Part shown: one piece after another, positions 12,624-24,147 of the stretch | How positions within the stretch are numbered: position 1 is the first letter of the stretch | Layout: every line of letters begins with the position of its first letter | DNA from: Trema orientale | Taxonomy: Eukaryota; Streptophyta; Magnoliopsida; Rosales; Cannabaceae | Assembly (NCBI GenBank): GCA_002914845.1 | Contig: JXTC01000109.1 | Coordinates: forward strand, 807,718 to 871,717 | Reading direction: 5' to 3' | DNA: 64,000 nt | Made by a program: the position numbers and the translations under genes | Notes under the pieces: generated by a model | Database searches by the model: none | What the model saw: the letters and a program-made list of their open reading frames with translations, nothing else | What the model was told of the DNA's origin: nothing

Positions 12624-15600
12624 TTAAAGACACTTGTCTAGCACTTGGAGGGCTTCTTTCATGGTTGGTCTCTTTTGTGGGACAAAAGAAGCACAATTAA
12701 ACCCTAATTTTAAACATGCCAACATGGCATCCTCCTTGCTCTCCACCTCAGCCCTGATCGCCACGTCAACCAATCTCAAAACCCGGTTCTTGTCCTCAAT
12801 CATCGAACCGAGTCCGGTCCACTGCCCTAGTTCCCGGTCTGAGAAAACCCGCCCGGTGAGAAGCTCAAGCAAAAGCATACCAAAAGAAAACACATCCCAC
12901 TTGGGACTAGGCTTCAAGTTCTTCATTGACTCCGGTGCTTGATAAGGAGATACGCCAGCTGCAGAGAATCCGGGGCTGCCGCCGATTGGGACATCGTATT
13001 GGCCATCGCGGCTGGCGGAGGCTGTCGGTTTTAGGCTTCCGAAATTTCTTGCCGAACCGCTTGATTTGTGGCTGCTTCCACTCGGGACAATAAGCCGGTC
13101 TAGGCCAAAATCACTTATTATGGGCTCCATATCTAAGTTCAAGAGGATATTGCTTGGTTTAATATTGCCATGCACGTGCTTCTTCTCGTGGATGTAAGTT
13201 AGTCCCCTGGCGATGCCTCTTGCTATCTTGAGCCGGACTTCAAGTGGTTGATGACATGGTGATGAGCCCGCTCTTCCTGAATATATCATGCACAAATGTT
13301 AGACGAAAATACAAACTTTGGTGGGAATTACAAAATTTTGTATGACGAGAAATTAAATTGACGATTCTTTGTAACGAATCCACATTAGAAGAAATGTTAT
13401 TATTATTTTTTTTTAAAAAAAAAACTGAATTTGAATTCCAGGAGAATAATATCCACAGAAAACAAGATAATAACCAAACAAAAAAAAAAGTACAGTTAAA
13501 GACAGCGTACTCTAGCAAAGTTATCCCATGAGCTCAAGTACCAGACAAGCAATTAAAGCCAAGTGAAGTAAGAAGAAAGAAAAAGATAAGAATCGGCCAT
13601 ATAAATAAATAAAATGGATTTGTTGGCGGTTTTTCCATGAAAGTGACACACGATTTGGTTGTATTAAAAATGTGAAATTTACTCTAAATAGTAACTTAAA
13701 GAACATGGTCTTATACGTACCAGGGTCACAGGCATACCCAATATTACTACAACACTGGTTTTTTCTACTTATGTTCTAGCTTATGCCAGGCATCACGTGC
13801 AGTAATGAATCTCACAAGTATTTCTCTTCTTTTATAAACAGAGCATGTCAATTGTTTATTAAGTATGTAGATTGATGTAGATTGAGTATTGCTATATACT
13901 AATGATCACTTATACAACTTGTCCAGTTTATGCCCTAAGAAATGTATTTTTATTTTTGTGTACTTTGCTCACCCTAGGATTTATATAGGGGGACCTTGAG
14001 AGATCATGTTGACTGTAAAAAGGATCCTAAGAAAAATAATATAGAATATGATGAAAAAAAAAATGGACACAGAAGATCACAGCAACTGCAGTGACGTGGA
14101 TTAGTACATTTTTGTTAATTTATTTGGATCCTAAATTGGAAAGAACCTAAATATTACCATAAATCTTTTTCTGAGTTCGATGAAATGCGTATATTTATAT
14201 CTCAATTTCACACCAAAAGGTCGTATACTAATCATATAGGCAGTAGATTTTCCTTTTTAAATTCCAAGAAAATAAGAGCGGTACATACTAGTCCAACTAA
14301 GGAAAATCCACTAACATGCAAAAACAAAACGAAGCGTAATTTAGCAGAAAGCAAACAACTTCACTAGCATACGCTCAGAATAGAAAAAGAACAGAGGGAA
14401 ACAGAGGAGGGTAGTGAGACACTTACGGCTACCGGTGTTAGCGAGGCTGCCATTGGAGACGTAATCATAGATAACAAGCTTTTCATCTTCTCCCCAATAA
14501 AATCCGCGAACCCGAACCAAATTCGGGTGTCGGACCTTGGCTATGGACCTCACCTGGTTCTCGAAGTCCCTCATCTTCTCCCCCTGACTCTTCCCGATCC
14601 GCCTCACCACCACCGCGGTCCCGTCCTCCATTAACGCCTTGTACACGATGCTTTCCCCGTTCGCTCCCAAAATATACGCCGAAGCTTTCAGCAGAGTCTC
14701 CAGCTCCAGCTCCGGCGACTGTTCTCCGTCTACGGTCACCAGCAGCCCCCCATCCTGGTGAGGACCCGAACGCACTGGTTCTCTGTTTTTCTCGTCTCGA
14801 TCACTGTCGGAGCTCGTCCCCTCCGATGTTTCTTCGGCCTTAAGCGTCAAGCAAGACCATGTAGAGGCTTTAATGGCATCTGGGTCGTCCAGTTTTGGGC
14901 CATTACCCGGTTTATTATCCGGGTCGGGCGCAGACTTCGTTTCCGGGTCGAGTAGTTTCCTCTTCCTGACCTGGTAGACGTAGAGAATCACCATTGCGAG
15001 GACGGCTATTCCTGCCAAGTCTCCAATGGCGATTCCGACTATTGTACCAGGTTTTAGCCCGGTTTGCTGTTGATTCGGATCTCCGTTAGTGGCCGTGACA
15101 GGGGTCGAGTCGATTGTTTTGGGTATGGCTGCAATGGCCGGAGAAGAAGTTGCGGAAACATTTGGCGCAGTAGACAGAGTCGAAGGAATTGTGCAGAGAT
15201 TTTTGAGGGGTTTCCCGCAAAGATCAGAGTTCCCTGAAAAAAGCTCCTTTTTTTGACTGAGCAGAGTCGTAGATTCCGGTATTGGTCCGGTGAGATTGTT
15301 GAACGAGAGATCAATAGTAGCGTTCACCGGAATGAGCTTCGCAAACTCGACTGGTATTTTGCCTGAAATCTTGTTATAAGATAGGTTCAAGTAACGCAAA
15401 TTTTCTCCACCAAAATCCAAAGGCAGAGTCCCATTGAGCAAGTTCGACGATAGATCCAGTACTTGGACCTTACTAAACCCTCCGGGGACGTCGCCGGAAA
15501 AGTAATTGCTTTTCAGGCTCACGACGGTAAGATTCTGCAAAGAGGTGAGATTTGCGGGGACTTTTCCGGCGAAAGCGTTGTCGGAGAGATTCAAGAGCTG

Positions 15601-16068
15601 AAGACTCCTGAGGCCAGAGATGTAGTCAGGGAGTTGACCCGAGATGACATTGTTGGAGAGAGAGAGCACCTGAAGCTCGGAGGCGTTGAAGATGGTGAAA
15701 GTTAAAGACCCGTTAAAGAAGTTGTCGGAGAGATCAAGGTGGCGGAGGTGTTCGATGCGTCCCAGGTCGGGGGAGATCGAACCCAGAAGCTGGCAGTTGG
15801 GGAGGACCAAGCTGGTGACCCGGAACATGTCCGGCGTCCCAGGTGGACCGATTTCGGCGCACGTGACTCCGTTCCATGAGCATGGAGTTTGGTCGTTGTA
15901 GTTCCAGGTTTCCAAGGCCGAAAGCGGGTCGCTCAAGATCAAGTACTTGAACGAAAGCAAGAAAATTCCGTCTGAGTTGAGAGCTGTACAAGAATAGAGT
16001 AGGACAAGGAGAAAAAACGAAGTGACCCTCCGCCAAAAATGGAGTCTCTTAATGGTCTTGGAGGTCAT
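12624..16068 (-). CDS. LRR receptor-like kinase, LRR-III type (At4g37250/At2g23300-like), probable pseudokinase
   Basis: Two exons, 16068-14427 and 13276-12624 (donor AGCC|GTAAGT, acceptor TTCAG|GAAGA; split codon CGA), give 764 residues, the usual size. Order of domains: signal peptide (about 1-30), LRR N-cap ending CSWNGVTC, about eight leucine-rich repeats with several N-glycosylation sequons, a Ser/Thr/Pro-rich juxtamembrane region, a membrane helix at about 341-365 followed by RKRK, and a kinase domain from about 460. The VAVK lysine position reads VVVRR, and the HRD catalytic loop reads HGN (about 583). The DFG motif is kept (about 604). The same substitutions are typical of this plant clade, so signalling is probably by scaffolding rather than phosphotransfer. 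It should sit in the plasma membrane with the LRRs outside. The 1150-bp intron inside the kinase domain is at the clade-typical site. The ligand is unknown. Confidence 0.93.
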
Positions 16069-16294
16069 TTTTCTCTGGAGTAGTACTGGTTATTTTCCGC
16101 ATGGCTTGACTCTTACTTGTTCATGGTGTAGAAAAAGAGCCGAGAGAGGAACAGAGATGGTGACCAACTGCAGTTATTTGTTGTTTTGGTCACCAAATCA
16201 ATTGGGTTAAGCGGAGATTAGCTAATCTTTGGTTTAAGTTCCAAAGAAGGAGAAAATGGAGTGAGGACGTAAAGTAGCAATCGGTATTGGAGAA

Positions 16295-16298
<4 letters not shown>

Positions 16299-16334
<36 letters not shown>
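16299..16334 (+). repeat. (GA)18 microsatellite in the receptor kinase 5' region
   Basis: Eighteen uninterrupted GA units (CT on the gene strand) lie about 230 bp upstream of the receptor kinase ATG, probably in the 5' UTR or core promoter. CT/GA tracts are common at plant transcription starts. A regulatory role is only inference. Confidence 0.9.
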
Positions 16335-16341
<7 letters not shown>

Positions 16342-19300
16342 TGTGTGTTTTAGAATTTAGAGGCTGGCAAAGCTAAAGCCAAAGAGATATTGTTGTCTTT
16401 TAAGTGTTACAGTAGAAAATAATGGATGGAAACTTACTGTACATCGGAAATCTAATATTATAATATGAGATGTACATATAGGACTGGCAGTGGCTCTGCA
16501 ATGACTAGTATACTTTTTTAACTAATTAACTCTGTTTTTTTTTTTTTTTCATTGAGATAATTAAGATGGGAAAGCAGAGGAGGAATCTTACTGCTGGTAG
16601 CTACAGGACACGCCAGTGAGTTGGAGCCCATAACAGGTCGCAGTAAGAGCCAAGTCCACTCTGCTATCGAGTACCACAGTCTACAATAACAAGCCTTTGT
16701 AAATTTTGATCACTCTCACTCAGTTTGTACTACAAGTCTACAGGTCTTCACTTTTTAGCCCTGGGGACACTGGTTTGGGAAATGAAATTGGCCCTCATGA
16801 TTTGAATATATAATACACATATATAGAGGCACATATATTACAACGCACAATGTTGAGATTTATCTCGTTAAGTGGATTTTTTTTCATGCCTGTTCTATAC
16901 ATTTTCTGAAATATGCCTACTCTACTCCTGGTAATATCCCTTACAACTTCCATAAGGCACATAAAAGAAGGTTTTTTTTTTTTTTTTTTTTCCTTTCTGA
17001 AAAAAGAGGATAAATGTATGTTTTGAACGGAGCTGCTTTGATTAATTGAACTCAAACCATGCAGTAGTTGATAAAAGATTAAAAGTGGTAAAACAATGGA
17101 ATTTGAGGTTATAACTCTTTTTATTTGATAATATATGTTTATAACTCGTGAGCATATATACGTACATATGAAATATTATTGAATGGTTGGGATTTGGGAA
17201 AGATCATTTGGGGGAGAAAAAAAAACCTTGAAAAGTAAAAAAAAAAATATCGTAAGGGACAATTTTAGCTATTGGAATGGGCCATTGGGTGACTTTATTT
17301 ATTTATTTATTTTTTCTTTCTTGCAATTGTGAGGCGTTGGGTTCTAGGTTCGCCGCTAAGAACTGCTCTACTTTCAGTTAAAGTCACATGCAAGTAATAT
17401 TTAGACGTTGGTAAGCTAATCCACTTACCAACTTCTTTTTCCTTTTGACTAAACCACTCATTCTGTATATTTTCATTCTCTTTACTTTTTCCTTTCTTTT
17501 TCTTTCACCTGATATTCTCTTACTTTTCTAATAGTTCGATGGTAGACATGGCAAATTTTGTGAGACATGCGAAGTTGGTGGGTCATACATATACTTTTAT
17601 TTTATTTGTCCGCTTGGTTATTCTTGTTTTTAATCTATTTTTTTTATATGGATATCTCACAAAAGATGCAGAAAGAGTGTAAAGTAAAAAAATAATTTAA
17701 AAATAGTTCTAAACTAGATTGTAGATACACATCGTCACGAGCCTATGTTTTTAGTTAAAGATTTCCTACGTGTTCGTCATCAATCAAAAGAGACAAAAAC
17801 TCTAAAGAAAATTGAGTTAAATTTATTGCTTAAGCCGAGCATCTTGTATCGACTTTTTGCTAATTTCTTACGCTATATAATTTAATCATAATTGTAATAG
17901 TTCAATGAAATTAATCTACATTTGCCTAATATTAAACCAGCTTTCATAATCCAAAAGTGCAAAATTAACACAGCATTACCACACATAATTAACGAATATG
18001 ACATGATATGTAAGTCATATATAGATAAAGTAAAGTCCAATGCGCCCTATTTTCTAGGATCAGTCATACTTAGTCAATACATATGATACTAGCTAGTGAT
18101 CAATCAATTATTAAAGTTGAAGAAATATATAGTGGCAATATATATCTGTATTGGCAAGCAATAGATGGGTCCTTTCCTTCTAATTGCCGACTCCACAAAC
18201 ATGTGAAAATATTGATGAAAAACAAGGTTGAAATCCGAAAGAAATAGAGACAATTAGCTGACAGCATAATATTGTTTTGGCAGCCATCAAATCATCCAAA
18301 TACATAACTTTACTTCCTTTCCTTTATCTTCTTTCTTCTACAATTGTGGTACATACATACATGCATGCAATACAAAACTTGGCATGAGGTTTGATTGAGA
18401 AAACTCATCAATATAGATGGAGACAACGAACAAAGAGCCAGTTCTAAAACATGTTATATATTGTGAGGGGACCAGCGCATATATATATACATATATATCT
18501 ATAAGTTCTTTTTCGCTTTATAAATGAACTCGTATATTTTTCCGAAGAAGATGAGGGAAATCCCACAACATAATCTCCGATGGAGCTCTGGTGATGATAT
18601 AGTGACCAATATATGCATTCTCTTTTTGATATAATAAAAACACGTACTTTGTAACATTCCATAGAAACTCAGGCGTATGTGCCTTTTGTACCAGGCAGCG
18701 CGAAATAAGCGCAGAACTTTTGTGAAAGTGATATCCTTAAGCTTCTTTTAATGACTCGGAAAATTCCAAACAATATCCCATATTGTTAATATTAATAGTA
18801 TGTTGGAATTTATCTTTTGAAAATAGTTCACGTGTCAAAAGATTATGACTTAATTTATAATAATAATAAAAATAATTTAAAAAATTAACTAAATAAATAA
18901 TGAGTATGATGTAGTATAACTGCTCAGTTTATATAACATGAAAAGTGAAAAAACTGAATAGATATTTTTAATATTCAATAATTACCCACGTTCTTGATGG
19001 GAGAAAGTAGATAAAAAGGTTATAAAGGAAATTCTAACCTAAAAGAGAGATAGGCTAAATTTCTTAGCCTGTGAAAAATCCATCTCTGAGAGGTCTCTCA
19101 TAAAAAAGAATAAGATAGAAGATTTGAGGTTTATCTGCTTTTCTTACTTGAACAACAACAGCTAGAGATATAATTCTTATCTTTTTATAAAGTTTTTCTA
19201 ACATTAATAGGATCCTTATTTTGTCCCACAGTTTTTCTAACATAGTATACTCAGTAATGCCTCCAAGCAGTAGTGTTTGGAGACTTATTTGTTATGAAAA

Positions 19301-21790
19301 GTTTTCATGTAGTCAAGACCGAATCTTCCGGCTTTACACATATTCTTTCGTCAAAAGAATAGGGTTAGATTTCTAGACTGAATCTACCTTAAAGTCTGAC
19401 CAATTTGATTTTCTTTCTAAAGTTTCTTTCTTTTTTCTATATATATTTATTATAGGGAGATGGTGTATATATATAACTTCCAATAATTAACACATGAACA
19501 ATTTTGGTTTTAATAATAATCTTGAACTCAAGGTATTCGATCTTAAAAACTTCTTAGTCATTATTATCAACATTCAATACATGACCAGAACTCGCTGAAT
19601 CATTCACTTAAACCTAATCAGCTGTGATCACTTTTACCTTTAAGGTGTTTCTGATAAATAAATTGAAAACACTGCTCATGTAAACTAATTACTACTCCTT
19701 TTTGGCATTTTTTTTTTCTGTGAACTAATTACTCAAACTATGTCTAAAATACTCACCATGATTAATTTATTATCATTTTCTTTTTTCTAATAGACGAATT
19801 GATAACACTGATGACATAAGTTGTGTCAAGCTAGTATCCACGCATGAAGACTCAGACAATGTTGGAAAATATGTCTGATTATCAACAATGTCTAGTACCG
19901 GGTTCATTTTAGTGGCAATATTAAAATGCTATGAAGATAATGAGAGCTGAAGTTCTCTTTTCTAATTATGATCTTATTATAATATGGTTCACCCGCGAGT
20001 AGTCAAACTACTCCATTCCCCTAGTTAACAAAAAAATTTTAGAGCCAGTACTTTTGACAACATTTGTATGATTTCTGTGGTAAAATGTAAGTGCACATGC
20101 CTTGTCGTGTGATGAACCAAATAGTATATATTAGGCAAAGAAAAAAAAAAAGAAAGAAAGAAAAAAGAGGAGTAAATAACGTACAACATAAAAAAGAACA
20201 AAAAGACAGCAAATTTATCTATGCGTACAAAGTTACTTTGGTAAATGGAGTCGACCAATTGATGCCGTGGAGTGTACGCTGTCACGCTGCCTCCAATCAT
20301 ATTGAGACTATATTAGACACAAATATAAAAATCAAACTATGTTTTTTCTTTTCTTTTTTCCCCCTTTTAATAATAATGAATCAGTTTTTTTTTTTAACCC
20401 AGCAAAAAAAAAAAAAAAAAGAATCCCTTTTTTTTTTTCTGTCCTCTTGTGGGATAGTAACTTTGTATTTTTTTTAATTGATGTGATCTGATCAATGTAA
20501 GTATGTTAGTACTACCATGTTTTTTTTTCCGGAAAACTAGTACTACCATGATTTGATATTAGAGAGATAGCTAATCAATTATGTGACCAACTTTATACTA
20601 AAATACGTTTAATTTGGTTTAGTAATAATGTTATTTAAATCTACAATTCTTAATAGACAAATCTTACTGCGGTTCGTCAAAGGACTGATCATTTGAGTTT
20701 CTAACGTCTTTATTTGTCGAAATCAGGTCATGAATTTTGGACACATGTAACGTGGGTCGACCAAGTCTCCCATCCTTTTACACTATACGCCCGTGATGAC
20801 ATGGGTTAAATTTGTCGGGTGTCTCGTGAACTCTACAGGTAGATTAACTTGTCCACGTGTCAACTGATGACTAATCTGATTATTAGTACCTTTTTCATAC
20901 ATGTTTAGTCTGGTTTTTATGGGGCTCATGACTATAGTTAAGACAAATTGCAGAAGAGGCTTGCAGAGAAAATCTACCTGTAGGCTATAGCGATGCATGA
21001 TTCTCACGAATTATGTAGTGTGGATAAAGTTGCTGAATGATAGTTTTAGATTATCTGTCATACATATATTTTATATACATTTGTATATCATTTTTCTAGA
21101 TATGTACCACATTTAGTGGTTTTTAACGTAAAATTGAACTCATCTATAAGCTAAGATGGTTTATATATTTTCAGCAAACTCATGTAAACATACTGATGAT
21201 AATGATTTACTAGCTGATATGTTTTTACATATATATTTTTAGCACATTGGGTACTAGCTGATAATGATTTACGATTTTTGGACCAAAAAAAGGGAGGGAA
21301 AAAAAAAAGAAAAAAAAACATTGATGATTTTATCATAAAAATCATTATATTGATGCTTTATTTTATCTATCAGAACATTATTCTCGTCCATATCCTACGA
21401 TGGTTATATTTTTAGCATAAAAATACACCTAGTATACTGATGATTTATATTTTGCAAAGATCGTAAACTATTCATACTAATATAATATTTACATTTTTAA
21501 CAAATACGTAAACTCATTTTTCCTAAAAGATTTAAACCATCAAAACTAGTAATAAACTAATTAAAAAAAATAAAAGTGTTATTTTTCTAATAAACTCCAT
21601 TAAAGTGGGACAAAGCCTAATTTTTAACACTATAAAGGGGCTTTGTAGCAAAATGGTAAAGTATATCAATTTTAATAACAAAAGAGTAAAGTATGTAACA
21701 CTATTGGGTCTCACTCAAAAGTACTAGTTTGAAAGTACTTTTGGGCTCATAGACCATCACTTAAATACCCATGATCTTCCTAGAACATAC
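16335..21790. other. Long intergenic stretch, no gene recognised
   Basis: This AT-rich DNA contains long A/T tracts (about 16975-16992, 20400-20440), AT dinucleotide runs and several 60-130 codon frames that are low-complexity (poly-K/F) translations. A short frame on the minus strand at 18444-18662 contains GDYVVGFPSSSSEK and looks locally protein-like, but it has no domain I recognise and ends in simple sequence. No RNA genes or intact element ends are seen. Confidence 0.4.
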
Positions 21791-21851
21791 CTGATGTGGG
21801 ACTTGGGGCGTTATAATCTCCTCCTTTTAAGGTCTAGCGTCCTCGCTAGGG
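21791..21851 (-). mobile_element. Probable 3' end of a second LTR retrotransposon (polypurine tract and LTR start)
   Basis: On the minus strand, CCTTAAAAGGAGGAGAT is followed by TATAACGCCCCAAGTCCC. This resembles a polypurine tract running into an LTR start of the plant TGTAACGCCC type. It abuts the 21852-24130 LTR directly, suggesting that one retrotransposon inserted into the end of another. The far end of this LTR was not identified. Confidence 0.4.
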
Positions 21852-24012
21852 TGTCACAACCGAATTCTAAAGTCATTACTTTTAGTAATTTTAAGTTGAA
21901 ATAGTGATTAACAGGAATTTTTACAAAATTCCAGAAAATTAAGTACTTGAAATTTTAATTTTTAGTCCTCAAAAGTAAGTAAAATTCAAAAGTAGGAATC
22001 TTCTCATTAGTTTTAATTTCTCGAGAAAATATACACTTAATATTTAAAGGAATTCCATTTAATTCATTTAGAAACTTTTTATTTAAAATCATGAAGTTCA
22101 ATAAAATGAGTCCAATGTCCAAACAATTTACATAATGTTATATATATTTCTAAGAACTCAATTTAATAGCAAAATTATCCTCATATATCTACTTAGTAAA
22201 TACACTACTATTGGCTAAATAAATTTAACATAGAAAGTAAAGGATGATATAGAATAGGAACCAACCAATGAAGAGGTAAGAAACAACATACGTATGCCAA
22301 ACAAGATTGTTAAGCCGCCATGACAATTATCCCAAAAATAAATCAACATCTGAAAGTGGAAGGAAGTAGGGGGTGAGCACGTGAATGCTCAGTAGAGATT
22401 CAATTACAGGTTTTTATCCAATATAAATACTTACTTTCAAGATTATGCATAGTCAGTGAAATACTTAAACAGTTAAACTGAAATCCAATAAAAATTATCG
22501 GCCAAAGGTTTAAATCTCCCAAAACCTTATAAAACACCGTCTTAAAACAGAATCATTTTCCAAATATTCAAATATTCTAAACCATTGTAAAATATGATAT
22601 TAAATCCAGTACATATCTATTTAAGTCAAGTACATAACATGCAATACAATCAATGACAAGTCCGAGCTACCAAAGATTGGTGACCATAAGTATGCCATGT
22701 AATGTGAGCTATCCTAAGTGAGTAAAAGCACATGTGTACTATGTCCGAGTCACCTAAGTTGGTAATCGTGAGTATGATATATAGTCCGAACACCCTAGAT
22801 AGCGTACCGTAAGTCCGAGCACTCTGAAGGGGTACCATAAGTCCGAGTACCCAGTAGGGGTACCATAAGTCCGTCGGCTACGTAGGTGAAATGAATGCAT
22901 GCAATGCTATATGTATGATAGGAATGAGAATATGTACCATTTTCCACAAAATATCAAAATAGACCATGCGGTGTTTTTAATTAACCAAGTTCATTTCTTA
23001 AAACTAAATTCTTATTCAAATTGGATTTTATAAAAATTTCGGCAGCACAACAACCATTTTCATCAAAACCAATAAAATCCAGTTCCTGCAGAAAACAATT
23101 CCAAAAAAAGATAATTTGGCATACCAACCAGTGTGATGTGCCTTCCATGCAGTTTAAATAACAAATCGTGACAAAGCATGCATAAATCACATTTTAATCA
23201 AATATTTCACAAAATTCTATATTTATTGAAAATATACAGAAATCAAAATTAAACCAATTTAATGATCAAGTAATCGAATCCCTATCTCAAACGAGTGATT
23301 ACATAATGCTACGGTACTATTGAGAGCGTTTGATGTCGTTTGGCAGTCGTTTGGATGGTCGGGGGCCGTTTTCGAACTCTCGGTCGTTTGGTTTGAATTG
23401 TCATTTTTCCAACGGAGCCTCGAATGGAGAAACAGACATCTCCACTGAACTCTTAGCATCTAAATAGGTTAGACATATAACTTGACCGATTCGGGCTCGG
23501 GCCGAAATCTGACACCGTGGCACACAAAATGAGACAAATATGAGCCGTCACATTTCATTTTTTGTTCTCATCATCAAACATGGTCAATATATATATAATT
23601 TCTTGTTTTCACGAGTACATTATAAATATGAGGTTTATTTTACGATCTAACAGACGTATTGAAAAATTTTAATACAAAACTAAAATAACTCAAAATTGTC
23701 AAAAATGGCAAAATTCAATCCGGACAATATTGAGTTAAGATATATATACCATGGTATTCCTCTCGTCGAGAGAAATCCAAGAAGCCCAAGATCGGGGCCT
23801 GAAACCGTTAGAATCGGCGTCGGTGGCCATTTTTCTCTGTGGCACTTTCAGTTATCGTTGACATTTAGAACGTCCGGCAGCTCTGCAACTCAGCGGGTGT
23901 CTTCTCGGAGGGCTGCGGTTTGATCTGCACTGTTGCCGGTGGCTAGGTCGCGCTGGAAGGCTGTCGGAGGAGGAGGCCAGTTCCGTCGGCTGTCGAAGAG
24001 AGAAAATACGAG

Positions 24013-24050
<38 letters not shown>

Positions 24051-24130
24051 TCATCTATATATGTTTCTATTTTTTTTTTTTTTGAATGGTCAAAAGACCA
24101 AATTACTCTTAAAAATTTTGAGTTTTTACA
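21852..24130 (-). mobile_element. Long terminal repeat, probable Ty3/gypsy, minus orientation (3' LTR)
   Basis: On the minus strand the unit starts TGTAAAAACTC at 24130 and ends GGTTGTGACA at 21852, the canonical TG...CA. It is preceded by a purine-rich tract (24131-24147) that fits the polypurine tract of the 3' LTR. The LTR is about 2.3 kb and contains degenerate tandem units (22660-22890) built on AAGTCCGAG and GGGGTACCATAAGTCCG, and a (GA)n run at about 24016-24046. A GGGGTGAGC...GCTCAGTAG motif at 22371-22395 is shared with the fragment at 35153. No 5' LTR or PBS was found. Confidence 0.65.
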
Positions 24131-24147
24131 TCCTCCCCTCCTTAAAA
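24131..24147 (-). other. Polypurine tract of the gypsy element
   Basis: On the minus strand this reads TTTTAAGGAGGGGAGGA immediately before the LTR-start TGTAAAA. It fits a reverse-transcription plus-strand primer site and fixes the element's orientation as minus. Confidence 0.6.

Noticed and set aside
20091-20477. 128-codon frame
   Set aside because: Low-complexity translation of poly-A and poly-T tracts.
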